Shown here piece by piece: positions 12,062 through 25,334 of a DNA stretch of 64,000 bases (the stretch's first letter is position 1; every line of letters begins with the position of its first letter). Below the pieces are notes generated by a model. The model worked only from the letters and a program-made list of their open reading frames with translations. It was not told the DNA's origin and ran no database searches. The translations under genes were made by a program, and so were the position numbers. The stretch comes from Pagrus major. Lineage: Eukaryota; Chordata; Actinopteri; Spariformes; Sparidae. Location of the stretch: positions 18,907,165 through 18,971,164 of the forward strand of contig NC_133221.1 in NCBI RefSeq assembly GCF_040436345.1, read 5' to 3'.

Positions 12062-13472
12062 CTGAAAGAAAAGTTTTTTTATGCCGACAATCTACAACAG
12101 GAGTCGACACAATTACACCCGTTTCATATTCAACCAGGACAAATGGTTGTAAACACTTTTGCTCCACCTCTCACGAGTTTAAAGTCAGACTATTCAACTG
12201 TTTAAAGATGAAAAAACACATTCCCTCTTTTACAAACTTTGAACTGAATTGACAAAAAACACACTTTCACAGTTCCACATACTGAAGGGTTTTACTGCGG
12301 CAGCCCTGCCTGCAGTGGTATGATCAGTGCTTTAGGGTGGCTAATCTTAGCTAGTGTTGGAAAACCTAATGGTTAGGGTTAGATAACCCTAACCATTAGA
12401 TATGGTTTTGCACGTTAAATTGTTCGATAGCCGCTATTTTGTGATTGTTACTTGTAGCTAGTCGTTATTCAGCAAAAGATACATAGTTTCACTCTAAAAC
12501 TACACTTAAAGGTGAGAGGAAGCAAAAACAAAAAGGGAAATACCCAGTCAGTTACAGGAACAGTTATAAGTAAAAGGTTAAAATTAAGTTTCGGTAATTA
12601 TTAATCTGTGTCTTGAAGAGTTAATGTCCTGACTGGACTTAGATTGGAAAAAATAGATCAGTATAAAGGTGCGTTTTTACCAGGACACAAATTCTACAAA
12701 CAACTGCTCTGATTCAACAACATGTAACACATCACAAGTACATAAGATTGATTTTCAGCATTGAACTACAATGTCACATACCTCCTGGACTGAATTTGGA
12801 TACATAGATATATAACTTTATTAATCCCCGAGGGGAAATTAGGTTTCACAGGCTGTAAAATGAGCTTACCAGGAAACAACCCACTTTGTACAAGCAAACA
12901 TTTCCCTTTCTAAACAGGATGCGACACCAACACCAGTCAACATTTATTTAACCTTCATCACGTTTATCTTATATTACCCGTCAGCATCAGCTCTGCTCCG
13001 CTGTCATCGTCCCCTTCTTTCAAAAAGATTTTCTTAGCAGAGGGCACCTGTTCCTGGCACAGCCAACCGAGAAATATTCCTAGCCTTCCTGCTTGAAGGC
13101 ACCAGGATCAAAGTGCAACGACTTGACGGGAGTGACGGATCAGGAGGGCTGGCCCGATTTGTCACATTGGAGGAATGGAGGGAGGCAGCAAATCTGTGGC
13201 TCATTATGAGTCCAAAGGTTTACAAATGCCTCTCAGTATCTCTTTCCGAGTGCTCGTAGGTCTAAAGTCCCCCCGAAAAAGCTCCTAAGCATTATCAAGC
13301 TTAAGTGCAATCTATTAGAGCCATAAATCTGTGACGCTATGGTCCTAATATTCACACTAAAGGTCAAGGAGGAAATGTACAAGAGGTCAAACAAAACGTT
13401 GAAAGAAAGAAAAGAACATTGCTTGAGGTGGACAAACACAAACAAGCCAGTTTAAGTTGAATAAGAGAATCA
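12062..13472. other. Gap between eps8l3 and atp5pb
   Basis: No coding exon is visible. The stretch holds the hairpin palindrome at 12366-12399 and a repeat tail around 12811-12850 (ACTTTATTAATCCCCGAGGGG) that is common in fish genomes. It probably also holds the unplaced 5' exon and promoter of eps8l3, perhaps in the more GC-rich 12970-13160. The rest looks unique and non-coding. Confidence 0.5.
12366..12399. repeat. Perfect 16-bp inverted repeat with telomere-like motif
   Basis: CTAATGGTTAGGGTTA is followed, after the two bases GA, by its exact reverse complement. The arms contain GGTTAGGGTTA, the vertebrate telomere hexamer in phase. The structure would form a hairpin or cruciform. Confidence 0.9.
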
Positions 13473-13478
13473 TTTATT
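13473..13478 (-). terminator. Polyadenylation signal of atp5pb
   Basis: AATAAA on the minus strand lies about 153 nt past the atp5pb stop codon, giving a short 3' UTR as expected for an abundant housekeeping transcript. Confidence 0.75.
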
Positions 13479-13630
13479 TCACCATGAGCTGACGTGTAAA
13501 TACTGTACACACCCATCATATTGACAGAGACAATAAAGAGGAAATAGTTTATTCTGTAAAGAAAAGTGAATGTCTCGTCTTGGGACAATGAGTTGAGGGT
13601 TAGAGTCGCCTTCTCTGAAGACTTGACAGT

Positions 13631-16600
13631 TTAGGCTGTAGCTTGAGCCTGGGTGTTTTTGGCCAAAGCCTTCAGGTCTGTGATGCACTTGGCGATGCTC
13701 TCCTTCTCCTGAAAAACAAAACACACAGAGATATTAAGTGACAACTTGTTGATGTGGGTACAAGACAATAAGACCAGCAGGGGCTCAAAACGTCAACCTA
13801 ATAACTTTTTCAACTATTTAAACAGTTCTCTTTTTTTCCTCTCTTGTGTTGGCAGTAAATCAACGTTGAAACAAAACTGATACCACTGATTTATTTTATT
13901 CAACAATGCAATCTAAAATTGGCAAAGCATCGATTTAAATCAGGAACTATCTGATCAAAGAAAACCATATAAGCCCAAATGTAAGAATTTGTTTCGGGAA
14001 ATTGTGTTTTCGTGGGGGGTGGGGGTCGTCTTGTAAGGACTAGATGTTTGACATTGTTCATGTGTTAGGGAATATTACATGGAGCGTGTACTGGTTTAAC
14101 ACTGGCTCCTACGAATGTGTCGATTTATGGGTGGTTTGTAGCCGTAATGTTGCTTGGCAAAAGAGTGTCTTCAGGTCTGTTTAGAGTGTCTCTTAGAGTT
14201 AGAAGCTTTCCTAAAAGTGTTTCATTACAACAGTTTAACCTATAGAGTGTACTGTGTTGCTGCCATGGAGGAAATTACATCATGACAATAGAAGATGAGT
14301 CAAAATGACTAAAAAACCCAAAGTAATTTTGACCACTTCCGCAAGCCTGACAGGAGTGTGTGAGCATGTGAGCTACACAAATTTATTATTTCATGATTCA
14401 CTTTTACAAGACAAAAGGCTTTTTTTCAGAAACAGGTGTCAGAAACAGGCGACATCGCCTTATAATCAGGGTTGTCTTATACTCGGCAGCCAAGACAAAA
14501 AGTTGGACGTGACTTTTGGTATAATATGCAGCCATTAAAATGAAATGTTTGATCATAAAAACAATGTGTCAGGAATCTAAGTTGTTGTAAATTTAAACTG
14601 CAACAGTAACATAACACCACGACTGAGAAACAGCTGAAGGCTTTCTACAGTTTGACGAAAAAGAAAAAAACTGACCTGCTGAGGAGTGATGCTGCCGACG
14701 ACGCTTTTCTCCACCCAATTGATCATGTGCTCCTGCTCCATCCTGCGGTGGAGGTCCTGCAGGGCGATCTGGTAGTCCATGCGCCTCTTTACCTCATTGG
14801 TCACCATGTGTAGTCTCTCTCTGTAGTTGGTCTCCAGCAGCATGGCCACATTGTTCTGAGAGAAAAAGAGGAGAGCTTGTAGTCCTTGTAACCACACTGT
14901 AGAAACACCTCGTCTACTCTTGTAAAATTGTAGGCAAATGTATGTATTTTAAACAGACTAAACTCCTTCTTTACATCCTCTTAACACTGTGTTGCATCTT
15001 AAGTGACATAAAGAATAGTTTGAAATTCAAACTATATAAAAAGATGTTAAATACTAACACAGCCAGAATTCAGGTATATTCTGTATATTGTATACATACT
15101 GAAACGAAGCACATGTATCACTGCAGTTCAGTGAGAAAGCTAGCTGGTGTGTTGCATGGATCAGTGACAACTATCTTTTTATAGACCAAGACATTCATTC
15201 ATTCATTCATTCATCATAACCATGGCAAGGTTTTTTGGCCACTCTGATGTTATTTCAATTTGTACTTGCCGCCAGCAGAGGTCAATAATGTCCATGCCTA
15301 CATAAAGATGCTTCTTTAACTCCTTGAGCTCAAAGTAAAATGAGTGCTGGGCGACTACCAGCATTCAATATGGACTGTTGTTTAAATTTGAAGGAGGGCA
15401 ATACGAACATTGAAGATATTGGATATTAAAATTGCTGCTTACCCTCTTAGCATCAAAGAGCATTGATCGTCCCTCTGCTCTCCACTGTTCCTTCTTCTCA
15501 TCCTCAATAGCCTGAGCCAGGCTGGTCATAGCTACATCCTTCACCTCCTGAGCCTTAGCGACTTTATCCTGCAAACACACACACACAAACAAACAAAAAA
15601 AAACCATACAACAGGGTCAAAGAGGTGCTCACAAAGGTTGTGGCCAAAGGCCACTGATCTCTGACTGAAAACCTGCAGCTTGTACACAAATCATCCATCT
15701 TACTCTAAACAGGACATTAAAATCGGGTGAATAAATTCACAAGATGAGAGATTATAATAGTAATAAGCATCCACACACTGCAATTTCCTATGATTAACCA
15801 CAAAAAAGATAAACACAAATCCATGTGGTTGCCAGCTTACATCGTTCAGTTTGTCAGCAAAAGCTGCAACACCTGGACCAAATTTCTTGATACCATAGAT
15901 GATGATGCCGCCCATGGAGAGAGCAGCAAAGGTCTCATGGTTGATGATGTAGATTTCCTTGGAAAGCATGTAGAGGAGGAGGCCAGTGCCCAGCATGTAG
16001 GGTCCTAGTGAGAACAGGAAAACATGTAGAAGTTTGTCTTCATTAATGAAAATATGGACGCACTTTGAATCGCACACTTTCCTTTTACTTTCAGTATGTA
16101 CTGCAGCTGCCCTTAAAAAAGTAAATACTGCCTGCAGTATTCATACAATTGGGATATACTACATCCCCATTATGGTGTGTCTTGAAATGTGACCCTCTTG
16201 TTCCTATATCTGGCGCAGCCTTGGCTCAAAATTTTGGGAGTGAAAAGAACACAGCACTTACACTTAAATGTGCTTTCATCTGTCATTGCCGTGTCTGTCA
16301 TTCTGTCAAATGAACTGTCAACTGTCTGTGCGCTCTCTGCTTTGTTTATACTTGTTTGTTTGTTCATGACATATGTGACGAATCTTCCGCTGCGCACAGG
16401 ATTGTGTGTCAGAATAGCCAGAAAAGCATGCTGGCATGCATACACTAAAATACAACCGGATGTAGTAGGACATCCTGGTATTTTTGGCATACTGCATTTT
16501 ACATACTTCCTATTGGGACATACTTCATCATTTTCTGGCAAAAATTCTAAATAGTATGGTAGTATAGGTATTAGAATGCAGGAGATGTCTCTGTGCTTTT

Positions 16601-18208
16601 AAATACATTATCATGCACAATAAGACTGCAAACACAATGTGTTACTCTTGACAAAAACTGTTAAACTTAATTTAAAATTGTTACCATCTTAACCTTTGAA
16701 ATCCTTTTGTGTCTCTTTCTTACCTGGTGTTTTATATATCATGCCTTAAAGCCATTTCTCTTTTTTGTGAAACACTTGCTGTTAAAAAAGTTTGCTATAC
16801 AAATAAACTTGCCTTGTGAAACCATCTATAACTATTACATACCTGGGATTAGGACACAATCCTAATCCCAGGTATGGTGCTGCATTATTAAACTAAGGAC
16901 AGAAGTCCGACCGTACCGTTTTGTAAGTTGCACGTAAAAGGTAAAATTGCTACCATTTAATGAGAGTGAATGGATAAAGTTGTACTTAGGAGATTGTCTT
17001 TTTGCAACAAAATTAATTGACCACATGTTAAATCTTGCATCTGGTCACTGACCTGTGACTCCAGTTTTGGGGTACAGGAGCTGGAAAAGCTCCTCTGGGA
17101 TGATGCCATGACGGACTTTGCCTGACTTCTCTGGCAGAGGGGGCACTGGGGCCAGACTCTGGGACGTTGTGTGCAGGGAGCGAGATGCCTGGACCAGACT
17201 GTGGGAGACAACATTATTAAAAGCTTTTCAAGGGCCAATCGTCATAGAATTTATAGTTGTTGTTGTTGTTAAAACATATCATGTTAATAGCAAATACATC
17301 TAACAAAATAACTTTGAGACACATACCCAGCTCCAAGGGGGCCGCTGCCTTTCAGGGCGCTGGCTGCAAACAGGACAAACAATGACATTAAATCAGGGCT
17401 GCAACTAATGCTTGTTTTCATTCATTCAAGTATGTTTAATCTGTTGGTAGTTTTCTTGATTAATCACACCTCTCTCAAACTGCTTTAGCATATTCTGACC
17501 ATTATAACCTTCAAAAAAGGCAGGATTTACTGCACAACAGTTGTGGTAGCCAAGTTTAACTAATAAACTAAAAAAAAGTGTAAATAACTTGGCTAAACAA
17601 TGCCAAGAGTCAACAAAAGCCCAGGTACAGTATGTCGTGATGACAGCATGATTTCAACTAAATGTCTGGTAGCAATTCGACTGGCGTCAAATGAGCAACT
17701 TATGAAATCATTAAAATAAAATCACACTGTTGGTTTACTTGCATTGTCATGTTTTTACTTATTTGAAGCGTAAAGGGCACAAGACGTACCAAAGCTAGCT
17801 GTCAAAAGGTGACACTTGCAGGCGTGTAGAGGTAACGCTAGCTAAGTAGCTTTGGTTTGCAACCGTTAGCTATCGTCATGTTAACTTAGCTGTAACGTAT
17901 TGAAAGTTATGTCTGCTAGAAATAGAGAAAATGCAACACAGACATGAGCAGTATCAATGACTGTTGAAACAAACCTCTAAGTAAAATACTAGCTGCAGCT
18001 TTAGAGATTATACTTGTAGCTATCTATAGCTAGCGTTAGCATGTCTCTCATTCAATCCGCGGCCTTCACTTTACCCTTCAGCTTCACATTCACTTTAAAA
18101 TTCTGTTTCTCCTGCTTGACAGTTGGTTTACACCAGAAGTGGTTTTAAATAATCATGTCAAAAGTAAAATAAGTGCCTACCTGAGACAATGACGAGTCTG
18201 GACAGCAT
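13631..18208 (-). CDS. atp5pb: ATP synthase peripheral stalk-membrane subunit b, mitochondrial
   Basis: Subunit b of the mitochondrial F1Fo ATP synthase; its long helices join the membrane part to F1 and stop F1 from turning with the rotor. Coding exons in order: 18181-18208, 17327-17363, 17053-17198, 15841-16004, 15443-15568, 14676-14855 and 13631-13708. They sum to 253 codons with stop, so 252 residues, close to the 256 of human. The N-terminus MLSRLVIVSASALKGSG is a mitochondrial presequence. Two membrane segments follow at about residues 72-90 (YMLGTGLLLYMLSKEIYII) and 98-115 (LSMGGIIIYGIKKFG). The rest is a charged coiled region (DKVAKAQEVKDVAM, NYRERLHMVTNEVKRRMDY), ending EKESIAKCITDLKALAKN, the typical tail. 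All phases agree. Introns contain several repeats and a palindrome. It faces away from traf3ip3. Confidence 0.97.
16740..16820 (+). repeat. LINE/SINE 3' tail in an atp5pb intron
   Basis: GCTATACAAATAAACTTGCC is the common 3' end of fish L2-like LINEs and their SINE partners. Only the tail is recognisable. Upstream, 16080-16600 holds AT-rich sequence with two similar blocks (TTGGGATATACTACATC and TTGGGACATACTTCATC) that may be another non-autonomous element. Confidence 0.5.
16838..16876. repeat. Perfect 17-bp inverted repeat with 5-base loop
   Basis: CATACCTGGGATTAGGA, the loop CACAA, then the exact reverse complement of the first arm. It sits in the atp5pb intron between 16004 and 17053. Confidence 0.92.
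17390..17475 (+). repeat. Truncated hAT-like repeat (CAGGGCTGCAACTAA end)
   Basis: The end CAGGGCTGCAACTAATGC with following TTTTCATTCATTCAAGT and CTTGATTAATCAC matches a very common fish non-autonomous repeat known from memory. Only one end is present. A relative in opposite orientation lies at 24425-24690. Confidence 0.5.
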
Positions 18209-19821
18209 GTTTGTAGGATGAAGTGCCAAGTTCTTGCTACACCGGGCACCCTTGTTTCGGCCTCTTCGTGCCCTTCTGCAAAGAGCCACAAGTATGGCGG
18301 AAACACGAGATATCCTGCTGAAACATCGCGAGAGTACAGCAGAGCTCCGATTTTTAGAGTTGTTAAGAGAAGTGACCACTAGATGGTGCTGTTCGCTGAT
18401 GACGTTGGATTAATTGGGGTAGTTAAGGTATGAAGAGGATTTGAGGTTATGCATGATATTAAAATGCAGTGTTTTGGGGTTAATTCATCTTGAACATGCT
18501 CATGATTTCCAATTAATTCTGACAGCAAGTAAACAATGAACACAGCCTGTCAGTTAGTTTAATGCAAATAACACATACACAGACACCACCAGCAACTAAT
18601 GAAGCTGCCGATTGCAGTTGTGCGGTCATGTACAACTGCATCAGCTCAGACATTCACCCATTTTAATGAAAAATGAGTCTGCTGTTGTGAAAACATTCAA
18701 ATTTCCAAGAGGCAGCCACACACCAGCACACAGCGCACAACTCTCTCTCCCAACTGGTGTGCTTTATCCCAGACTGCAGGGGGAATTGGCTGTGTCTGTG
18801 TGTAATCTTGGGGCCCACCCGTGTATGGCATCAGTTTGGTGCGAGTGGCTGCTGAGATAGAGGAACATATGACGCGGCCGTTCTCTTCACTTCCTGTAAA
18901 AATTTATGCTCAACAGAAACAGCTACATGTGAAACACAGACAAAACCCCCGGAGCACTACCTCAGAGGGGTGAGAAAATAGATAACCTCTTCAAGCACCT
19001 CATGAAGACTTTTCCCTCCTGAAAGAGATGGCGTTGTAGGTAAGCTCTCTTATGACTTTCTGGCTTGTTAAGCAACATTTTGTCTTTGCATTATCTTGTG
19101 CATTTTCCCTCCAGGGCCTAGTCTGTCTTCGATAACTCTGGTACTCAGTGTTAAAAGAGTTGTTTTTTTAACAAAATACAACAATAATGCAACCGCTGCA
19201 ACATCTACTTCTGCATTTAACATTACCACTACTAAAAAAAAACATACTAGTATTACAAGAGCTGCTATTACTGTTGCTGCTTCTACTACAATTCACCGGC
19301 ATGGTTCACAGAGAAATGCATGTCTCGACAACACGAAGCATCTTAAATGTAAGCGATGCCGCTTGAGGTTTGCATTTTGCTTTTTTGTGTGTATTAGGCT
19401 CACTTACTTTTGCATAATCACTAACTTTATCTGCTTATTTTCCCTGGAGAATAAAATATCAGGACAAGTGTTTGAGAATGACACAAGTATGAGAGCATAT
19501 TTCAATCACTTACAATGTTTTACATGAATATGAAAAAGAAAGTATATAGTTATGATTTCTTGATACTTTGTCGTTTGTATGCTCAGTCCACCTCCTAATC
19601 ATTCAGTCCTGTGTCTGCTCTGTTTTTGCCACTTCTCTCCTGTCTTTTCAGATCCAGCTACTCCTCTACCACCACTCCCATCAAATGACCTTCCCCTGCC
19701 CGCCTGCTAACCTTCACACTTTGCCTCTTTTTTGCTACGAATAAACTTAACTCTAACCTTCCCGTCCTTCAGTCGTGCACCAGGCTTCAAACCTGGTCGC
19801 CTGCTGGGCCTTCACACTGTC
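18209..19821. other. Divergent upstream region of atp5pb and traf3ip3
   Basis: This gap separates two start codons that point away from each other. The atp5pb promoter should lie in the GC-richer 18209-18360 stretch. A likely 5' non-coding exon of traf3ip3 ends at 19039, where TTGTAG is followed by the donor GTAAGC. It contains a three-codon upstream reading frame (ATGGCGTTGTAG). Possible acceptors before the coding exon are near 19651 (CTTTTCAG) and 19770 (CCTTCAG). The open reading stretch at 19096-19527 has no family resemblance and I read it as chance. Confidence 0.45.
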
Positions 19822-22800
19822 ATGGCTGCCCTGGCCGCCAGTGGAATACACCTCTACCCAGTGAACTGTGACTTCGACCAAATAGTGGCGATCAGAGCAG
19901 AGAGACATGAACACCTGCGAGGACGTAACAACGTGACTTCATGTCGCAGCCCTACGAGAGGGTTAAACACAAGGCTGATAAAGGACGAACTGAAGGAAAA
20001 GAGGCAGCAGGAGTTTCTGAGGAGGAGATCAGTGAGCCCAGAGCAGCGTGGGCTGAAGTCAACAAACCGTTTTTGGAAGACAAAACTTTCAACGCCATCT
20101 TCAATGAAACCTCACAGCTCAATCAGCAAGTCAGAGACATTTCATACAAATATTCAAAATACTCCCACAGCTAACGGACATCCAGTGATGATTTTAACGG
20201 CAAACAGCAGCGTTGCTGATGGCCCAAGCACCAGCAACTGGGTAAACACACAGCCTTTGATATTAATAGGGGTGTCATTCCACCAAATCCATGTTTCGTC
20301 TTTTCACGTCCTGCACTTTCTTCTCTCTCCTCCTGTCGTCAGGCTTCATTATGGTCAGAACAGGTGACAGTGACGAGGCAAGAGAAAGGCCAGGCAAGGA
20401 CACAAGCATCTACCTCCTCGAACCAACACATGAAAAGCACAGAGAAAAGAGAGAATAGAGGTTAGGGTAAACTTCTTTTCAGTTGCGTGACATTTTGACC
20501 GTCACATCATTTTTGCTATGTTATTCTAAAAATGGTGTTTGTTTGCTTTGTTGTTGTTTTTTGCTGCCTCTCAAAGCTCAAAGGACGAGCATCAAGACAT
20601 CCATCCACACGGAAAAGATTCACCAGAAAGTCTCCGTCCAAACAGAAAATATTGTCCAAAGAAGGAAAATGCGAGAGACCAGCGTGCAGACAGAGTGAGT
20701 TTATTTTAAATCTCCTCGAAACCCTAATCAAAACATCAAATCTCTAATGTTTTATCAGAGACAGCTGGGATCAGTGTTTCATATTACTATAATGAGATGT
20801 TTTCTTCTGAACAGGTCTGGTCTTGTCACTGTCAAGGAGTCAGTAAGTGTGATTTATTCCCTGGAGTATTATATCCAATTTGCATGTTTCAAGAAAAGAT
20901 TTAGCAAATTAAACTGATTTTCTTCTCTCATTATAGGATGTTCAGCGGTTGGCCGACTGCTTGCAGGTAAACCAACCAATTCCTATCAGAATCCATCCTG
21001 AGCCGAGTTTTGTTTTTGTTTATTTGACACGTTAACATTTGATAGATGAAATAACACATTCTCCCTTTCACAAATGGAAAGTTGAACTTGTTGAAACTTT
21101 ATAAGACAACCCAAGATTTCACAGTGAATGAATCAAATGTGAATTAGCTCTGACTGGTACTTGAGTGTACATAAAGTGGAAGAAAATCTGATTATATTGC
21201 TTGTAGGCTGTTTTATAAAGTGTTATCTTTAATTCATAAGTAAGCAAAACTCACCTTTACCCAGATAAACACACTGCCGATACTGATACAACCTTACTTG
21301 GTCCATTAGCTGAAAGTGGCTAGCAAATGTTAGCTACATTTTGTTGTGGAGCAGACATACTGTTACGTTACAATTAACATATCATTATCGCAATAATTGT
21401 CATCGGTGGCTGTTATTAAGAAAAAGTTGGATAGTTTTCCTTTGTTTGTCTGAGGCTAGTTGGTTCAGTATGACAAGTATGGTGGCTAATGTTAGCCACT
21501 GTTAGCAAACGTTAGCTACATTTTGTTTTGTAACTGAAGTTAGCTTATGACTCTTTTCTCCAATGTGCTACTGTTACACTACATTTAACCATATATCATT
21601 ATCCCATAATTGCCATGTTTTGTCTGTTAGTTAGACAGTTTTGCTTTGCTTGTCTGAAGCTACTTGGTTTGGTATGACCAGTAGCTTATAATGGCTAATG
21701 TCAGCATACGTTTACATACATTTAGTGTAGCTGACATTATTTTAAGCTTTTGACTCTTCTGTAAATGTAAATGTTACACCATTAACTGTTTATCATTATT
21801 CTTTAATTGTCATTTGGGGCTTCTATTGACCAAAATTGGATAGTTTTGCTTTGTTTGTCTGAAGCTACTTGGTTTGGTTTCACCAGTAACTTAGCAATAT
21901 GGCTAATGTTTGCAAACTTTACTTAGCTTTTGTTTAGTAGTCAAACTGACATCATTGAAGTGTCTTCTCCAGTGTGTAAATGTTACACTGCAATTTACCA
22001 TTTATCCTGAAATCACAATCGTCAATTTTGGCTAATAATTGCTTTGTTTGTAGGCATATGCTAAGAAGCTAGCAGATACTGTGACCTGTAGCTTATGGTA
22101 GCAAATGTTAGCATAGTTTAGCTGACATTACTGTAAGTTTATGACTTCATGACACTTTTCTTCTTAGTTTTTATGTTCTGAACTGCTATAAAAACCTGAA
22201 ATCAATGTACTTCCTTTCAATGTTTGACCCACAAACAATTACTGTTTCATTTCCACCCTGTGCATGAGATGACAGCTGATGTAGTGAGCATAATTTATTT
22301 TAACTGTGAGTATAAAACCACAACAGAAGATGCTGTCTAACTTTAGTTACACTCAACTAACTTTCCTCTTCTCTCTGCTCTCTGTCAGGAGGCCCTGTGG
22401 AGAGAGGAGGCAGTGAAGAAGAAGCTGGCAGCCCTCCAGGAGAGCGTGTCGAACCTGATGAACTCCTCCAACAAAATATGGACGGTAAGACTCTCCGTCT
22501 GTATGCACAGGCTGTTTACTTAAATCAAACACACCCCAAGTGTCTTGCAGTACATCTTCCAAATACCAAATGCATTATTTCTCGTTTTAAAAGGTCATGT
22601 TGGCGCTGTTCATTTTGCTTTGGTGGCCTGGTTGATTTAACAGAAAATGTCTCTGTCACAGTCTTGAACACAGCAGCTGCTACATCAGGAAGGCCTTGTG
22701 GTTTGAAGCTTCCTGCTTCCGCTCAAGCCTTTACTGCATAGGACGAGTACAAGCTGCCATTGTTATACAGGAAGGGTGTGGTTGTCAGTAGCAGTAAAAG

Positions 22801-25279
22801 GTGCTAAGCATCCTCATTAACTTTCTTTTTGCTTCTCTAGCTGTAATGAATGAAAGGGAAATATTGGTGTTTCCCTTTTTTTTGTTTTTACACTGTTTTT
22901 TATTTGGGTTTGAACAGCTGAAGATCTAGAAGTTTAAATGACTCTTATCATTTAAATCATCTTATTCTTATCATCTGTGAAAATTCTCTCTCACTCAGGT
23001 ATGTTATCATCAGGCAACTTGTATGTTATTTTCCACACTGTGCAGGACATTGTGATTTCTTTCTTGAGGCTCACACATGCTGCAAGTTCCCTCTGTGCAC
23101 CAGTGAGCACAGGCAGTGAAAGAGCACACTGTCACATATTTTGGTACATGAAGCATTAATTTTCCATCTGCAGGTTACAGCGTGACAGTCAGTCATTTCC
23201 TCTCTAACCCACACAGGCTCGGTGCAGTGAAGACCTGCTGAGAAACAAGATAAAGGCTCTGGAGGCGCAGCTGCAAGTCTGTCTGCAGGTAAGAAGAGCA
23301 GCCGGTGCTAAACGAGTATCTCGTCTACTTTATATTTCTTTGCAACAACTCAAACATTGTTTTCCTTCTTAAAACAGCCTGCTCTACACTTTCACTCTGT
23401 CTGGCAGTTATAGTGCAGTGAGCTCACTGTGGTTTTGGTTAACGACTCACCCAGTAAGTGTTTGTAGGTCTAACTCAGCAGTGTTTTGTCCTTCATAGAA
23501 GTTTCCCAAGGATGGAGTGAAGAAGCTGGTGATACAGATGGAGAAGCAGAAGCTGGTGTATGAGGAGAAGGCTCTGGTCGCCCTGCAGAAGGTTACACAG
23601 GAAAAAACTGAGGCGCTCACCAAGGCTGAGACAATGAAGGTGAGATATCTAGCTTGAATTATTTGGTGGCAGATTTTTTCTGCTGATTTACCAAAAAAGC
23701 TATTTTTGCCTTCAGGAAGCGCTAATTACAGCAAAGGAGGAGGCACTGAGATGGCAGAGCCTTTATGAGGAGCTGAAGCTGAGCTCTGGACAACTCAGGG
23801 AGAACCAGCTCCTCAGCAACGAACAGCTGCAGCAGCTGCACAGCCAAGTGGAGGTACAGTAAGGCCTGTGTCCATGTTAGATGGTCAGAAGTTTTAATGA
23901 AAAGTTTTGTAACATATGCGTCCTGTGCAGAGTTCCCGAGCCAGAGAGGCTGAGCTGAGGGAGGAGGTGGTGTCGTTAACACAAGAGAGGAGGGAGCTAC
24001 AGTACAACACTTGCCTGCTGAAAGAAGACAACCAGATGTTAAGAGAGGAAATCCAGCACCTCAGAGGCAAGACACTCGGACCCGAGAGTCATGGTTTGCC
24101 TTCCTGAATCTGTAAAGGTTCAATGTGAAGTAATTGTCGGATTGCTTCCTGTTTACTAGATGGCAGCAATGAGAGCGAGGACTTCATCCTGCAGGGGCGT
24201 CTGGTGTCAGAGGAGGCAGAGCCACAGCTGACGGTGAGGAGGGACTCTCAGGTGGAGGAACAGCTCCGTCACACTCAGGAGAAGCTCCGACTCAAAGAGA
24301 GAGAGGTAGAGTGGGGATTTATCACAGCACACTGCAGCACACTCACATCTTCATGTTTAATCGTTACAATGACGTGTTTCATAAAATAATATATACATGA
24401 ATCCACACTAGATAAGTCAAAGATGATTAGAGCTGCGATGATTAATCAATCAATCGTCAGCTATTAAATGAATTACCAACTATTTTCCTTTAGTCCTTCA
24501 TCCAAGAAAAACAAAAAATCAATATTCTCCTCTTAGATGTGAATATCTTCTGGTTTCTTTCCTCTTCTATGACAGTAAACTGAATATCTTTAAGTTGTTG
24601 TGGACAAAACAAGACGTTTGAGGATGTCACCTTGGGATTCGGAAAATAATCAGAAGATTAATTGACAATGAAAATAATTGTTAGTAAAGATAAGACCCAC
24701 TTTATTTGGTGTTGTGCAGAGACTGATGCATTGTAAGAAATCAAATATACAGAAATAGTGAAAGATGCGTTAAAAATATGAACAAAAGGTCAGAACATAT
24801 TTTAGTAAATCATTTGTATTTCAGGCATATTTTTTGGAAAAATCTATTTCTCCATTTTGTGGCCAAAAAATCTTAATTAAAGGCAACTTCAACTTTCTAC
24901 CTTTGCAAATGTATTTTAATTGATTATCAAATACATTCAGAAATGTTCATAGTGATGCTTTTAATATTACCTGCCTTTATTTCTGGAGATCATTTTAGGC
25001 ATAAAGGGACATTCCGCCACATCTGACTTTACACGCACCTTTAAAAAATGCATTTCTAAAGATATACGTCAGTGGAAATGGATTTTGATAAAATAAGGTT
25101 TCATACAGTTTGTGTTCTTTACATATGGTGTGGACGTTTGTGTGTGTGTGTGCGTAGTGCGAGGAGTTGCAGACCGAGCTGCATGCCATGGAGCAGGAGT
25201 GTCAGTCCAGCCAGGCCCGGCTGTCGCAGTGCAGAGACGAGCTCCGGCAAGCTGGCCATCGTCAGCGGAGACCGGTGAG

Positions 25280-25334
<55 letters not shown>

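Noticed and set aside
16170-16554. Two overlapping frames of over 120 codons on opposite strands in an atp5pb intron
   Set aside because: Neither resembles a protein family, and they lie in a repeat-like AT-rich stretch between two certain atp5pb exons.
19096-19527. 143-codon open frame upstream of traf3ip3
   Set aside because: Low-complexity Thr/Ala and Lys-rich start, no family resemblance, and it lies between the likely 5' exon and the coding start of traf3ip3.
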